Positions 38,144 to 47,637 of a stretch of 64,000 nt of DNA are shown here, in pieces; the first letter of the stretch is position 1, and every line of letters starts with the position of its first letter. Source of the DNA: Corynebacterium sp. KPL1814 (lineage in GTDB: Bacteria; Actinomycetota; Actinomycetes; Mycobacteriales; Mycobacteriaceae); NCBI RefSeq assembly GCF_000478175.1, contig NZ_KI515777.1, positions 1-64,000 on the forward strand. The letters are read 5' to 3'. The translations under genes and the position numbers were made by a program. The notes beneath the pieces were generated by a model that worked only from the letters and a program-made list of their open reading frames with translations, did not search any database and had not been told where the DNA came from.

Positions 38144-38905
38144 CTAGGCAGCGCCAACGACCACTTGCCATACCGCCACGAGGTGCACCACTGCCGCCGC
38201 GATGGTCGCGGTGTGGAAGTGCTCGTGATAGCCGTAGTAGCGCGCATTGCGCCCAGGCCACTTAAAGCCATAGACCAGCGCACCTACGGAGTAAACCACG
38301 CCGCCGGCCAGCAATAGCCAGACCACTGCTGCGCCGGCATCACTCCACAGCGTGGGTAGTAGCGGCAGCACCAACCAGCCCAGCGCTAGGTACACCACAA
38401 CATCGAGCCACCGCGGGTGCTCAATCCACACTAGGTTCAAAATCACGCCCAAGATCGCGCCCGCCCACGCAATGGCGAGCATCCATGCTGCCTGCGCTGG
38501 GGATAACGCAATCAAACACAACGGGGTGTATGTGGCGGCAATGAATACCGCAATCGTGGCGTGGTCCGCCCGCCGCCACCATTGCACCGCTCGGGGGCTA
38601 GGCCACGGATAGCGGTGGTACAGCGCCGAGACGCCAAAAAGCCCTACCAATCCTAGGCCATAGACGGTAACGCCTAGACCCTGCCACCAGTGCAGCGTCA
38701 TCCACGCATACGTGATGAGAACGGTGGAGGCGATCACCGATAGCAACGCCGCCAGCGCATGACCCCATCCACGGGTCAGCGGCCGCTCGCCGCGATCCGC
38801 CATCCAATAGGTGCGCTGCACCAAGCCTTCTTTCAAGGGATGCTCCCCCGCCTCTTTTGTTCCTTCAGCGTGTATCTGAGCCACAGCGATACTTCTTTCT
38901 CCCAC
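38144..38905 (-). CDS. Hemolysin III family membrane protein
   Basis: A 253-residue protein with seven predicted membrane helices, of the TrhA/hemolysin III (PAQR-like) family. Conserved elements are ALYHRYPW, RRADHATIAVFIAATYTP and HEHFHTATIAAAVVH, whose histidines and aspartate would bind metal. The physiological role is unclear; membrane-lipid homeostasis has been proposed for homologues. It converges on the Panacea gene. Confidence 0.88.
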   Translation of the reverse strand: MGERSIAVAQIHAEGTKEAGEHPLKEGLVQRTYWMADRGERPLTRGWGHALAALLSVIASTVLITYAWMTLHWWQGLGVTVYGLGLVGLFGVSALYHRYPWPSPRAVQWWRRADHATIAVFIAATYTPLCLIALSPAQAAWMLAIAWAGAILGVILNLVWIEHPRWLDVVVYLALGWLVLPLLPTLWSDAGAAVVWLLLAGGVVYSVGALVYGFKWPGRNARYYGYHEHFHTATIAAAVVHLVAVWQVVVGAA

Positions 38906-39138
38906 CAGAGCTAAGTTACGTTACCATAAGTCTACTGAGGGGAGTAAAGAGCTTCAAGGAAAAGGAGAATCTAATCCTCTTCGCCAGAATCCATCCCATC
39001 TACGAGCCACATGGTTTCCATTAACGCATGGGTAAAGCCCGATCTCCATCATCGACCCTTGTAGGAGTATATTTATTCATTGGAATTCCGTTCGGATTGC
39101 GCAGTCTCCCACGAGCATGAGGAAGCAAATAACCTGAA
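38906..39138. other. Intergenic region between divergent membrane-protein genes
   Basis: No gene or strong structure is visible here. It should contain the promoters for hemolysin III (minus) and the TDT transporter (plus). Confidence 0.5.
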
Positions 39139-40146
39139 ATGTTAAAAGTTCGGAATGACATGAAAATTCCTCCGCTAGGGCCTGCCTGGGCGGGAGGACT
39201 CATGGGACTATCGATCTCCTCATCCCTCATCGATACGCACTTAAGCCCGGTGATTGGGCGCCTCCCTGCCGAAATCATGCTCGGCGTGGCGACTCTTGTC
39301 TTCTTGGCGCTCACGGCGGGATTCATTAAGTACCGAAATCCAGGTTTTCATTCCGACGACATGCCTGCATGGGGCATGGTTTCCATGGGCATCCTTGCCT
39401 TGGGCAGCGCCTACTCCCTCATCTTTGATGCCTGGTCAATTCACGCTGTGTGTTGGGCCGTGGGAACCGTCCTCAGCGTGATTACCTGCTTAAAGTATGT
39501 AAAGTATCTTCTCTTCAATCATCCCACTAATCCCGCCTTTGCCTTAGGGCTTCCGCTGGTGGCACCTATGGTTTCCGCCACTGCTTCGGCACAGCTGGCA
39601 ACGCACGCTGGCGAGTGGAGCTCGGTCATCCACGGCATCGGCGTGTTCTGCTTCGTCTTGGCTTGGGTTACGGGAATGCCGATATTCGCCTTCGTTTACC
39701 GGCGTACTTTCCCCAAGGTTCCCATTAACTTCGCCGCCACCGCTTGGATTCCACTGGGGTTGGTCGGCCAGTCCACCGCGGCAGCACAGCTACTCGCCGG
39801 TGACCAATGGCATTTCCGCGCCATGATCTATGGTGTAGTGATGCTGAGCTTCGGCGTGCCGCTGTCGGTCTATGCCATCGCCAAGCATTGGGGTACCGCT
39901 CTTGGAAACACCCCAATGTCTTTTAACCCCAGCTGGTGGGCCAGCACCTTCCCCGTGGGCACCTGCTGCCTCGGCACTCACACCCTGTCCACGCAGCCCG
40001 CGGCGCTGGCGTGGGGCCTGGGCTGGATGGATACTGTCAGCGCCGCCTTGCTTGTTTTGCTTCTCCTCCACGTCACTTGGGCTGCTTTTGGAGCCGTCAA
40101 AACCGCTTCCGAGCACTTCAAGGTCAGTCAAGTAAGCCACGCATAA
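39139..40146 (+). CDS. TDT/SLAC1-family transporter
   Basis: The 335-residue protein has about ten membrane helices and fits the TehA/Mae1/SLAC1 family of anion and dicarboxylate transporters. The conserved stretch FNPSWWASTFPVGT and the opening PAWAGGLMGLSISSS support this. The substrate (tellurite, malate or sulfite) cannot be told from the sequence. ATG 39139 or the internal ATG 39160 could be the start. Confidence 0.82.
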   Translation: MLKVRNDMKIPPLGPAWAGGLMGLSISSSLIDTHLSPVIGRLPAEIMLGVATLVFLALTAGFIKYRNPGFHSDDMPAWGMVSMGILALGSAYSLIFDAWSIHAVCWAVGTVLSVITCLKYVKYLLFNHPTNPAFALGLPLVAPMVSATASAQLATHAGEWSSVIHGIGVFCFVLAWVTGMPIFAFVYRRTFPKVPINFAATAWIPLGLVGQSTAAAQLLAGDQWHFRAMIYGVVMLSFGVPLSVYAIAKHWGTALGNTPMSFNPSWWASTFPVGTCCLGTHTLSTQPAALAWGLGWMDTVSAALLVLLLLHVTWAAFGAVKTASEHFKVSQVSHA

Positions 40147-40165
40147 CCCCAGGGGTTTCGGGAGC

Positions 40166-41344
40166 CTAAGAAGCTTGCGGATCGTGCTCGGCGAAGAATT
40201 GGGGCATCGCTTGGAGCAAGTGCTGATTCCACACTCCGTGGGCGCTGAGGGCGGATGCGTGGTCAGCGTGAGGACGCACGTACTCGCTCAGGTCGATGTT
40301 CTTTTCATGCGCTATGCGGCGAAAGTCGTCATAGCTTTCCGGCGGGACGAGGCGATCGTTGTCACTGCGGACAATCTTGATGGGCGGCATGTCCGAAGTA
40401 AGGTGCGTAGCCGAGGTAACGAAATCCGCGCGGTCTGGATATTCCTCGGGCGTTCCACCCAGGTATTTCTGCACGGTATCGCGGGAACCCTGCGCGGCAT
40501 AGGGATCGTCAGAATCATAGATGTGGCGGACATCGAGGGCCGGTGAATCCACATACACGGCGCGGGGAACGGCCGGCGTGCCGGGGCAATCGGCGGAAGG
40601 CAGCTGGTTGGGGTGCGCGGCGGCATCGGCAGTCGCATTCAGCACCAACTGGCCGCCGGCGGATTCGCCGTACATAAAGAAGCGCTCCGGGTCGCCGTCA
40701 TAATCCACTGCGTGGGCGTGGGCCCAATTCATCGCGCATCCCACCTGCCCCGCTGCCACCTTCCACGTGGGCTGATCCCAGCTGGACAGCGTGTAATCGA
40801 TGGATAATACGAGGTAGCCGCGTTGCGCCATCTGCCGCATATTGAACGCCTGGGAGTGCTTGTTCATCTGATCCCAGCCGCCGCCGTGGACATACATCAT
40901 GACGGGGTGGGTGCCGCCATCATTGGGCTTATAAATATCCATATCCAGGTCCTCGCCGTGGAAAGAATCGTAGGCCACCGTGTGATCAGGACCCTCGTCG
41001 GTGCTTTCTACACCAGCCCAACTCAACGCAGCGCGAATATCTACGTCGGTCCCCTGCTCCTTCGCGGCGTGAATCTGCGTCCCAAAAAGCGCTATGCCTG
41101 CAATGAACGCAACCGCCGCAAACGCGCCTGGCACGTAGAAGCTGCGGGAGCCGAACCTTCCTAGCACCGCAAGGACTAGGAGAAATAGGGAAAAGATAAC
41201 AACCGGACCGACATACTGCGGGCCGATGAGCGCACCCGCGCCCCAATAGGGAATATGCGGCGTAAACGGCGCCACCGCAAGCCACAGTGCGAGGAAAGCG
41301 ACAAGCGCAAGCGGGACGGACAGCAACCGGGCAACGATCTTCAT
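40166..41344 (-). CDS. Membrane-anchored alpha/beta hydrolase
   Basis: The 392-residue protein starts with three to four membrane helices (about residues 1-105) followed by an extracytoplasmic hydrolase/esterase domain. It carries the oxyanion motif YVHGGGW, the nucleophile elbow YGESAGGQL and a late His in RPHADHASAL. The hormone-sensitive-lipase-like HGGG suggests a carboxylesterase. ATG 41344 precedes the first hydrophobic segment. Fragments of a second copy lie at 42521-42630. Confidence 0.85.
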   Translation of the reverse strand: MKIVARLLSVPLALVAFLALWLAVAPFTPHIPYWGAGALIGPQYVGPVVIFSLFLLVLAVLGRFGSRSFYVPGAFAAVAFIAGIALFGTQIHAAKEQGTDVDIRAALSWAGVESTDEGPDHTVAYDSFHGEDLDMDIYKPNDGGTHPVMMYVHGGGWDQMNKHSQAFNMRQMAQRGYLVLSIDYTLSSWDQPTWKVAAGQVGCAMNWAHAHAVDYDGDPERFFMYGESAGGQLVLNATADAAAHPNQLPSADCPGTPAVPRAVYVDSPALDVRHIYDSDDPYAAQGSRDTVQKYLGGTPEEYPDRADFVTSATHLTSDMPPIKIVRSDNDRLVPPESYDDFRRIAHEKNIDLSEYVRPHADHASALSAHGVWNQHLLQAMPQFFAEHDPQAS

Positions 41345-41440
41345 ACCGGCAACGTTAGTCCTCGTTTCTGGGAATTCGTGGTGGTGATTGCAGCTCCAGT
41401 GGGCGCATTTTCTTCTATGCCGTTTCACTGCACTCTGCGG

Positions 41441-42166
41441 CTAACGAGAGTCTCTAAAACTCCTTGTCTCCACACCAGTGCCCGCGCTGATGAAGAAGCG
41501 ATCTCGGAACTCTTCATTATCTTCGTCAGCCCCTGCTTCTTCCCAACACGCAGCCAAAAGATCGTTACCAGAATTGAATCCATAGGCTGCTGACACTGGT
41601 TCAAGCCGCTTTGCCAAGCTCTTTAATCGAACGCCTTCTTTTCGCAAGGAGTCTACGACGAGAGTCGCCAAATAATTGAATTCCATTATTTGGGAGGCCA
41701 GGTCCTCCACCGTCTTTTCTACTGAGGTTACGAGCAATCCGTCGATATTTTCTATATCCCCGACCCCTATTTCACGATCGTCATAAATGTGGATATCATT
41801 CTGACTGGTTTGTTTCCGCAAAGAAGCCGAGAAAGTCTGTGTATTCGGAATCAAATCACCAATGCTATGGATAAGTGCTGCGGACTCATGAGACACAACG
41901 ATCTTATTGTCGGCTTCTATACGTTCTACCGCAAATAGATTTGGTTCAAGGGATATCCAAGCTTCCCTGACATCCGTTAATGGACCAAGCTGAACTGAGG
42001 GAAGAAGGTAGATGCCTCTGCGTGCGCGCGTTAGGATCTCGCTCCCTGCCAAGCGATTTATGTGGAGGCGAGAAATACCTTCGCGTTGAGCCTGAGCCGT
42101 AGTGATAATGCCCCACTGATTTGCCGCTAAGGATTCTAGCCACGCCAGAATTTCTACAGCTTTCAT
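41441..42166 (-). CDS. AbiEi-like type IV antitoxin, orphan
   Basis: The 241-residue protein begins with the winged-helix N-terminus of AbiEi antitoxins (ANQWGIITTAQAQREGISRL then TRARRGIYLLP) and continues with the family's central domain (VSHESAALIHSIGDL). AbiEi normally represses and counteracts an AbiEii nucleotidyltransferase toxin encoded just downstream. Here the next gene downstream is the hydrolase, and no AbiEii is present. Base composition is lower in GC than the neighbours, suggesting transfer. A 13-bp inverted repeat lies 35 bp upstream. Confidence 0.78.
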   Translation of the reverse strand: MKAVEILAWLESLAANQWGIITTAQAQREGISRLHINRLAGSEILTRARRGIYLLPSVQLGPLTDVREAWISLEPNLFAVERIEADNKIVVSHESAALIHSIGDLIPNTQTFSASLRKQTSQNDIHIYDDREIGVGDIENIDGLLVTSVEKTVEDLASQIMEFNYLATLVVDSLRKEGVRLKSLAKRLEPVSAAYGFNSGNDLLAACWEEAGADEDNEEFRDRFFISAGTGVETRSFRDSR

Positions 42167-42200
42167 TTCGGCACCGAACCCCTCTACCCTTGGCCTCTTT

Positions 42201-42235
42201 CTTTACTTGTATCAACCAGAGGGATACAAGTAAAG
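42201..42235 (-). promoter_or_regulatory. 13-bp inverted repeat, candidate AbiEi operator
   Basis: CTTTACTTGTATC and GATACAAGTAAAG are perfect inverted repeats separated by 9 bases, 35 bp upstream of the AbiEi-like ATG. AbiEi proteins autoregulate by binding inverted repeats in their own promoters, so this is a good operator candidate. No T run supports a terminator reading. Confidence 0.55.
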
Positions 42236-42265
42236 ACGGATTGAGTACCTACGTTGCACAGGCTT

Positions 42266-42305
42266 GAAAGCAAAAAGCCCGGCTTAAAGCCAGGCTTGAG
42301 CTAGG
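42266..42305 (-). terminator. Relic purL-type terminator
   Basis: On the minus strand AGCCTGGCTT and AGCCGGGCT form a hairpin followed by five T. It matches the position and sequence of the true purL terminator relative to the purL-like fragment beside it, so it appears to be a copied and diverged relic. Confidence 0.6.
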
Positions 42306-42322
42306 CGATGCTAGAGGCCGGC

Positions 42323-42630
42323 TTACCCCACAACAGAATTAGCGCCCACGACGGCGTAGCCGAAGAGCTCACGCAAGGTGGAGAACCATGCCTCAACCAG
42401 CTGGGAGATGGCCACGGATTCGCTGCCTAAGGAAAGCGCCTCGGTTTCAGAAGTCTCACCCACGATGGCCGCGATGGAGGCATCCTCGTCCACGGCGGAG
42501 AGATCGAGGCCGAGGCCGGCGGCATCGGCAAGCGCATTCAGCACCGCCTGACCGCCGCGGACATACACCATCACTGAGTGGGTGCCACCATCATCGGGCG
42601 GAGAGCAGCCGGGCAACGATCTTCAAGTCC
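42323..42630 (-). pseudogene. Mosaic of hydrolase and purL fragments
   Basis: This stretch is a patchwork. Near 42630 the minus strand encodes KIVARLLS, the start of the hydrolase. Then comes PDDGGTHSVMVYVRGG, matching the hydrolase HGGG region, then GGQAVLNALADAA, matching its GESAGG region. Next are GLGLDLSAVDEDA and AAIVGETSETEALSLGSESV running to ANSVVG, which match the PurL C-terminus with an internal deletion of about 40 residues. Frames shift at one junction. The 97-residue open frame that remains (42323-42616) is not expected to fold or function. Confidence 0.8.
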
Positions 42631-42679
42631 TCGGTTCCGGAGGTGCGTGGTGGCGGATTTAGTGGAGAAAAGCCGCCTA

Positions 42680-43963
42680 CTAACTCGCCTTTTTGAAGGA
42701 AAGGCGGCGGTCCCGCAGAGGCAGGGCGTCCTTCCGGCTTAGCTCCGCGATACACAGTGCGATGACAAAACCCACCAAGACGATCAACGAGGACCACGAC
42801 AACCACATATCAGAATCTGCCTTGGCCAGTGGTGGGAAGAAGAAGAGCCCCAAGACCGGCACAACATAAATGATACGATTCTGCCCGCGGGCCAGAACGC
42901 CTAGCAGTGGCAATACGGCACACAAGACGTAATGGTCCCACAAGATATTGGCGGTAGCCGTAAGAACCGTAAAGATGCCGACGGCAGCAATGCGCCACGG
43001 CTCCTGTGACCGCAAAGCGGTAACAATAACCAGCGCAATCAATGCCAGGGCTACAAAAGGCGGAATAAGGCTGGCAGCCAGTGAAGGATCATGGACGATG
43101 GTGACAAGAATGCTGTCATCTTCAACGCGGTTGGTACTCAATTGGGAAGCAATCGATCCGTTGACAGGAGCGACCATTATTGCCGCCTTGATGTCCTGAA
43201 GGGTATCCCACCACGAGGTAAACACGTTCCAGCCAGAAACGACGATTGAGTAGAGCACAGCAACGGCTCCTGTCCCGAGTGCTACCACTCCCGTTTTGCG
43301 CGCCCGCGGGAAAACCACGCAGATGAGCACGAGGATAATGGGGGTTAGCTTCACTGCAGATACAAGTCCTAGTGCAATTCCCGCGCGCACTGGGTGCACG
43401 CGAGCAGCAGCAAGGCCGTAGGCAACTCCCGCAAAAATCAGCGGGCTCGTCTGGCCAAGTAGCAACGATGATTGAAAAGCTACCGATGCCCAGCCCAAGA
43501 GGATTCCAAAAAGCAAGGCCATGGTTGGTATCTCTTCTTCAAACCACAAGAACCAGGCGGAGACTATCAGCACCACCAACGCCCAACCGGAAGCAATCGC
43601 GAGCAATATCACGGAGACATCAAAACTCATGACCCGCACGACCAAGCTCATCACATCCGCGAGAAATGGGATGTGAACATAAGGGTGCGGGAACTCAGTG
43701 ACATCAGAGTGGGCGATGGTGTCTAACCACACATCACCACGTGGCAGTGCGAAATCGCGTTCATCGATTCTATATAAATGCTCCCGATTTCCATCGCGAA
43801 CGAGCAATCCAGCAATCCATAGCGCACCCCAGTCACCGTAATTCAGTTTTCCGGCAGAAATTACGGCAACCACGAGGCCAAACACCAACCCAATACAATG
43901 GTGATACCACCGCAGCACTGTTGATGCGGGCGCGGAGGCTTGATGGCGGGAATGCGCGCTCAT
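42680..43963 (-). CDS. GT87-family membrane glycosyltransferase (DUF2029)
   Basis: The 427-residue integral membrane protein has about ten to eleven helices. The first extracellular loop holds GDWGALWIAGLLVRDG and LYRIDERDFA, in the style of GT87 (DUF2029) polyprenyl-phosphate-mannose or arabinose transferases that decorate mycolata envelope glycans. The conserved VKLTPIILVL segment also fits. The acceptor is unknown. It lies downstream of purL but is separated from it by a terminator and has its own start. Confidence 0.82.
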   Translation of the reverse strand: MSAHSRHQASAPASTVLRWYHHCIGLVFGLVVAVISAGKLNYGDWGALWIAGLLVRDGNREHLYRIDERDFALPRGDVWLDTIAHSDVTEFPHPYVHIPFLADVMSLVVRVMSFDVSVILLAIASGWALVVLIVSAWFLWFEEEIPTMALLFGILLGWASVAFQSSLLLGQTSPLIFAGVAYGLAAARVHPVRAGIALGLVSAVKLTPIILVLICVVFPRARKTGVVALGTGAVAVLYSIVVSGWNVFTSWWDTLQDIKAAIMVAPVNGSIASQLSTNRVEDDSILVTIVHDPSLAASLIPPFVALALIALVIVTALRSQEPWRIAAVGIFTVLTATANILWDHYVLCAVLPLLGVLARGQNRIIYVVPVLGLFFFPPLAKADSDMWLSWSSLIVLVGFVIALCIAELSRKDALPLRDRRLSFKKAS

Positions 43964-44058
43964 GGGACTCCTAATATAAAAATTTCGATTCGAGACAGAG
44001 AGAAAGGGCGATGCTCATTGGGCAACGGCCCCGATCACCGAAGATAGTCTAAATGCTC

Positions 44059-44086
44059 CTCAAGCCCGGCCAAAGCCGGGCTTGAG
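44059..44086 (-). terminator. Terminator hairpin of the purSQL operon
   Basis: On the minus strand CTCAAGCCCGGC and GCCGGGCTTGAG form a perfect 12-bp stem with a 4-base loop, 23 bases after the purL stop. The following sequence has few T. Confidence 0.65.
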
Positions 44087-44108
44087 CTAAGCGGTGACAG
44101 GGGCTGGC

Positions 44109-46418
44109 TTACTCCACAACGGAGTTGGCACCCACGGCGTGACCGAAGAGGTCAGGCAAGGTGGCAGACCATGCCTCAACCAGCTGGGAGATGGCCACGG
44201 ATTCGCCGCCCAGGGTAAGGGCACCGGTTTCGGTGGTCTCGCCCACGATGGCCGCGGGGATGCCGAGCTCTGCCGCACGGGCAAGCACCTTATCGGCGCG
44301 GTCAGCGGTGGTGGCCACGAGCGCGCGGGAAGCGGACTCGGAGAAGGCCGCGGTGAAGGCGTCCTCGTGCACGGCGGTGAGATCGAGGTCGAGGCCGAGG
44401 CCGGCGGCATCGGCAAGCGCACCGGCGCGCTTGGCCATCTCAAAGGCGGCGACGGCAAGGCCACCCTCGGAGACATCGTGTGCGGCGGTGAGCAGATCGT
44501 TGCCGTGGAAGAAGTCCGCGAGGCGCTTCTCATTGGCCATGTCCACCTGGGGTGGCAGGCCGTTGAGGTTGTCCTTGTCGGCGCCCTCGGCGCTCACCAG
44601 CTGCCAGATGGAACCGCCGAACTCATCCTTGGTCTCGCCCAAGGCGATGAGGACTTCCTTCTCATTGACGGTGCCCAGGTTATTGCCAATGGCCTGGTGC
44701 ACATCGTCGATAACGCCAAGCACGCCTACGACCGGGGTGGGCAGGATGGGCTCGGAGCCGGTCTGGTTGTAGAAGGAGACGTTGCCGCCGGAGACGGGGA
44801 TGGACAGTTCCACGGCGGCATCGGCAAGCCCATGCACGGATTCGCGGAATTGCCACATCACGTCCGGGTTTTCCGGCGAACCGTAGTTCAGGCAATTGGT
44901 AATCGCGACGGGCTTGGCGCCGGTGACCGCGACGTTGCGGTAGGCCTCCGCCAGGGCCAGGCGCGCGCCCATGTTCGGGTCCAGCTTGGTGTAGCGGCCA
45001 GAAGCATCGGCGGAAACGGCGACGCCGCGGCCGGTCTCCTCATCGATGCGCAGCACGCCCGCGTCCGCGTGATGGGACTGGACGGTATTGCCGCGCACGT
45101 AGCGGTCGTACTGATTCATGATGAAATCGCGCGAGCACAGCGAAGGCGAAGAGACGAGCTTCTGCAGGGATTCCACCAGGCCGCGCTTGTCCGTGCCCTG
45201 GTATTTCTGCAGCTCATCCTGCCACTCGGGGCGGGCGTAGGGGCGCTCGTAGACGGGCGCTTCATCTGCGATGGTGCCAGCTGGGGCATCGACGACGACC
45301 TCGCCCTGGTGGCGAATGACCAGGTGGTCACCCTCACTAACCTCACCGATTTCGGCACAGGTGACCTCCCAGTGCTCACAGATTTCGCGGAACTTCTCCA
45401 CGTTTTCCGGTGCCACGACGGCGCACATGCGCTCCTGGGACTCGGAGGCGAGGATTTCCGCGGCGGTCATGTTTTCCGCGCGCAGCGGCACGGCATCGAG
45501 GTTGACCTCCATGCCGCCATCGCCGGACGCGGCCAGCTCAGAGGTGGCACACGCCAGGCCGGCACCGCCCAAGTCCTGGATGCCCACCACAACACCGGCG
45601 TGGTAGAGGTCCAGGCAGCATTCGATAAGCACCTTTTCCGCGAAGGGGTCGCCCACCTGCACGGCAGGAAGCTTGCGCTCCGCGCCGTCTTCAAAGGTAT
45701 CGGAGGCCAGTACGGATACGCCGCCGATGCCATCCAGGCCGGTGCGGGAACCGAAGAGCATGACCTTATTGCCAGTGCCGGAGGCGAAGGCGAGCTTGAG
45801 GTCATCGACCTTGAGCGTGCCCACACACAGGGCATTGACCAGCGGGTTTCCCGCATAGGTTTCATCAAAGACGGTTTCTCCGCCAATATTGGGCAGGCCC
45901 AAGGAGTTGCCGTAGCCGCCCACGCCGGAGACGACGCCGGGTAGCACGCGCTTGGTATCGGGGGCATCGGCAGGCCCAAAGCGCAGCTGATCCATCACGG
46001 CAATCGGGCGCGCACCCATGGCCATGATGTCGCGGACGATGCCGCCCACGCCGGTGGCCGCGCCTTGGTAGGGCTCCACGTAGGAGGGGTGGTTGTGCGA
46101 TTCCACGCGGAAGGTCACCGCATTGCCATCGCCGATGTCCACCACGCCGGCGTTTTCACCAATGCCGGCGAGGATCTTCTCCCCCATCTCCTCCGTCATG
46201 GTCTCACCAAAGTAGCGCAGGTGCGTCTTGGAGGACTTATAGGAGCAGTGCTCGGACCACATCACGGAGTACATGGTCAGCTCCGCGTCGGTGGGGCGCC
46301 GGCCCAGAATATCGTGGATGCGCTGGTATTCGTCATCCTTCAGGCCGAGCTCAACGTACGGCTGCTGCTCATCCGGGGTGGACTGCGCCTTGTCTACGGT
46401 GTCATTAGAAACGGTCAT
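44109..46418 (-). CDS. purL: Phosphoribosylformylglycinamidine synthase subunit PurL
   Basis: PurL, with PurQ and PurS, converts FGAR to FGAM using glutamine and ATP. The 769-residue size is that of the small bacterial PurL, which needs separate PurS and PurQ. Motifs include the catalytic-His region [32 protein letters not shown] and [13 protein letters not shown]. It follows purQ by 13 bp. A diverged copy of its 3' end survives at 42266-42520. Confidence 0.97.
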   Translation of the reverse strand: MTVSNDTVDKAQSTPDEQQPYVELGLKDDEYQRIHDILGRRPTDAELTMYSVMWSEHCSYKSSKTHLRYFGETMTEEMGEKILAGIGENAGVVDIGDGNAVTFRVESHNHPSYVEPYQGAATGVGGIVRDIMAMGARPIAVMDQLRFGPADAPDTKRVLPGVVSGVGGYGNSLGLPNIGGETVFDETYAGNPLVNALCVGTLKVDDLKLAFASGTGNKVMLFGSRTGLDGIGGVSVLASDTFEDGAERKLPAVQVGDPFAEKVLIECCLDLYHAGVVVGIQDLGGAGLACATSELAASGDGGMEVNLDAVPLRAENMTAAEILASESQERMCAVVAPENVEKFREICEHWEVTCAEIGEVSEGDHLVIRHQGEVVVDAPAGTIADEAPVYERPYARPEWQDELQKYQGTDKRGLVESLQKLVSSPSLCSRDFIMNQYDRYVRGNTVQSHHADAGVLRIDEETGRGVAVSADASGRYTKLDPNMGARLALAEAYRNVAVTGAKPVAITNCLNYGSPENPDVMWQFRESVHGLADAAVELSIPVSGGNVSFYNQTGSEPILPTPVVGVLGVIDDVHQAIGNNLGTVNEKEVLIALGETKDEFGGSIWQLVSAEGADKDNLNGLPPQVDMANEKRLADFFHGNDLLTAAHDVSEGGLAVAAFEMAKRAGALADAAGLGLDLDLTAVHEDAFTAAFSESASRALVATTADRADKVLARAAELGIPAAIVGETTETGALTLGGESVAISQLVEAWSATLPDLFGHAVGANSVVE

Positions 46419-46431
46419 GTAGGTGGCCTCC

Positions 46432-47115
46432 TTAAACCGCCGGCGCTTCCGCGACGGCCTTGATGGCGGATACGAATAGTCCCAATCCGTCGGTGGATGG
46501 GCCGGTCAGCGGGTCAATGGCGTGCTCGGGGTGCGGCATGAGGCCCACAATCCGGCCGGTCTCATCGCTTACCCCAGCAATGCCATTGATGGAGCCGTTG
46601 TAATTATCGGTATAGCGGAAGACCACGCGGCCTTCGCCCTCGATGCGGGCGATATCGTCATCGCCTGCTTGGAAGCGGCCCTCACCGTGCTTGGCGGGCA
46701 CCAAAATCTTTTGGCCCTTTTCAAACTCGCTGGTCCAGGCCGTGGTGGAGTGCTCCACCTCCAGGTAAGTATCGGTGCAATGAAAATGCAGGCCCTTATT
46801 CCGGGTCAATGCGCCCGGTAAGAGGCCTGCTTCAGTCAAGATTTGGAAACCATTGCAAATGCCGAGCACCGGCATTCCCGCCTTGGCGCGGTCGATGACG
46901 CTGCGCATGACGGGGGCGAGCGCCGAAATAGCGCCCGAGCGCAGGTAGTCACCATAGGAAAAACCGCCCGGCACGACTACCGCGTCCACGCCGTGCAGAT
47001 CAGCATCTGCGTGCCAGAGGTTAATGACCTCGGCGCCGGCGGTGCGGGCCGCGCGGGCGGCATCCACATCATCCAGGGTGCCGGGGAAGGTGATTACTCC
47101 GATTTTTGCGGTCAC
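46432..47115 (-). CDS. purQ: Phosphoribosylformylglycinamidine synthase subunit PurQ
   Basis: PurQ is the class I glutaminase that supplies ammonia to PurL. The 227-residue protein has the nucleophile Cys in [11 protein letters not shown], the [10 protein letters not shown] motif and the His/Glu pair in [12 protein letters not shown]. The GTG start at 47115 directly abuts the purS stop codon, suggesting translational coupling. Confidence 0.97.
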   Translation of the reverse strand: MTAKIGVITFPGTLDDVDAARAARTAGAEVINLWHADADLHGVDAVVVPGGFSYGDYLRSGAISALAPVMRSVIDRAKAGMPVLGICNGFQILTEAGLLPGALTRNKGLHFHCTDTYLEVEHSTTAWTSEFEKGQKILVPAKHGEGRFQAGDDDIARIEGEGRVVFRYTDNYNGSINGIAGVSDETGRIVGLMPHPEHAIDPLTGPSTDGLGLFVSAIKAVAEAPAV

Positions 47116-47358
47116 TTACTTGACCTCCAGCTGCGTAACCTCGTAGTCCTCGATGACGGTATTAGCCAGCAGCGTTTCTGCCACCTTATCCAGTTCCTCT
47201 GCGGTAACGGAATCATCTACCTCGAGTTCGAAGCGCTTTCCTTGGCGCACATCGCTGACACCGGATACTCCGATGCGACCCAATGCGCGGACGACAGCTT
47301 GGCCCTGCGGATCCAGAATTTCCGCCTTGGGCATGACATTGACAACTACACGAGCCAT
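47116..47358 (-). CDS. purS: Phosphoribosylformylglycinamidine synthase subunit PurS
   Basis: PurS is the small dimeric bridge between PurL and PurQ. The 80-residue protein has the conserved start VVVNVMPKAEILDPQGQAV and the central QGKRFELEVD. It is the first gene of the purSQL operon. Two ACCCCC tracts lie upstream (47413-47418, 47436-47441). Confidence 0.95.
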   Translation of the reverse strand: MARVVVNVMPKAEILDPQGQAVVRALGRIGVSGVSDVRQGKRFELEVDDSVTAEELDKVAETLLANTVIEDYEVTQLEVK

Positions 47359-47637
47359 GAAATTTTTGCCTTACTGTATGGGGCTTAGGTCTGCCCGATT
47401 CAGTGTAGTCATACCCCCGCCCAATCCCTAGATATACCCCCACTGCAGGGTTTTCACCCCGGTAATGCAAACTCCGCGTAAATCACGACCAACAGGAAAA
47501 CGAATTTTGCGCGGCACCCAGGTTTCACCGCCTGCTCGCGCACACCCCACCGATTGCGACCCTGGGTACACCGATTGTTCAGCGAGTAAAAATAAAAGGC
47601 GTCCATGACAACTTTCTCTATGATTAAGGTGACTTCT

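Noticed and set aside
42323..42616. Intact small gene of 97 codons
   Set aside because: Its parts match internal pieces of two unrelated proteins (hydrolase and PurL) joined out of context.
44094..45944. 616-codon plus-strand frame
   Set aside because: Antisense to purL; low-complexity Gly/His-rich product typical of shadows.
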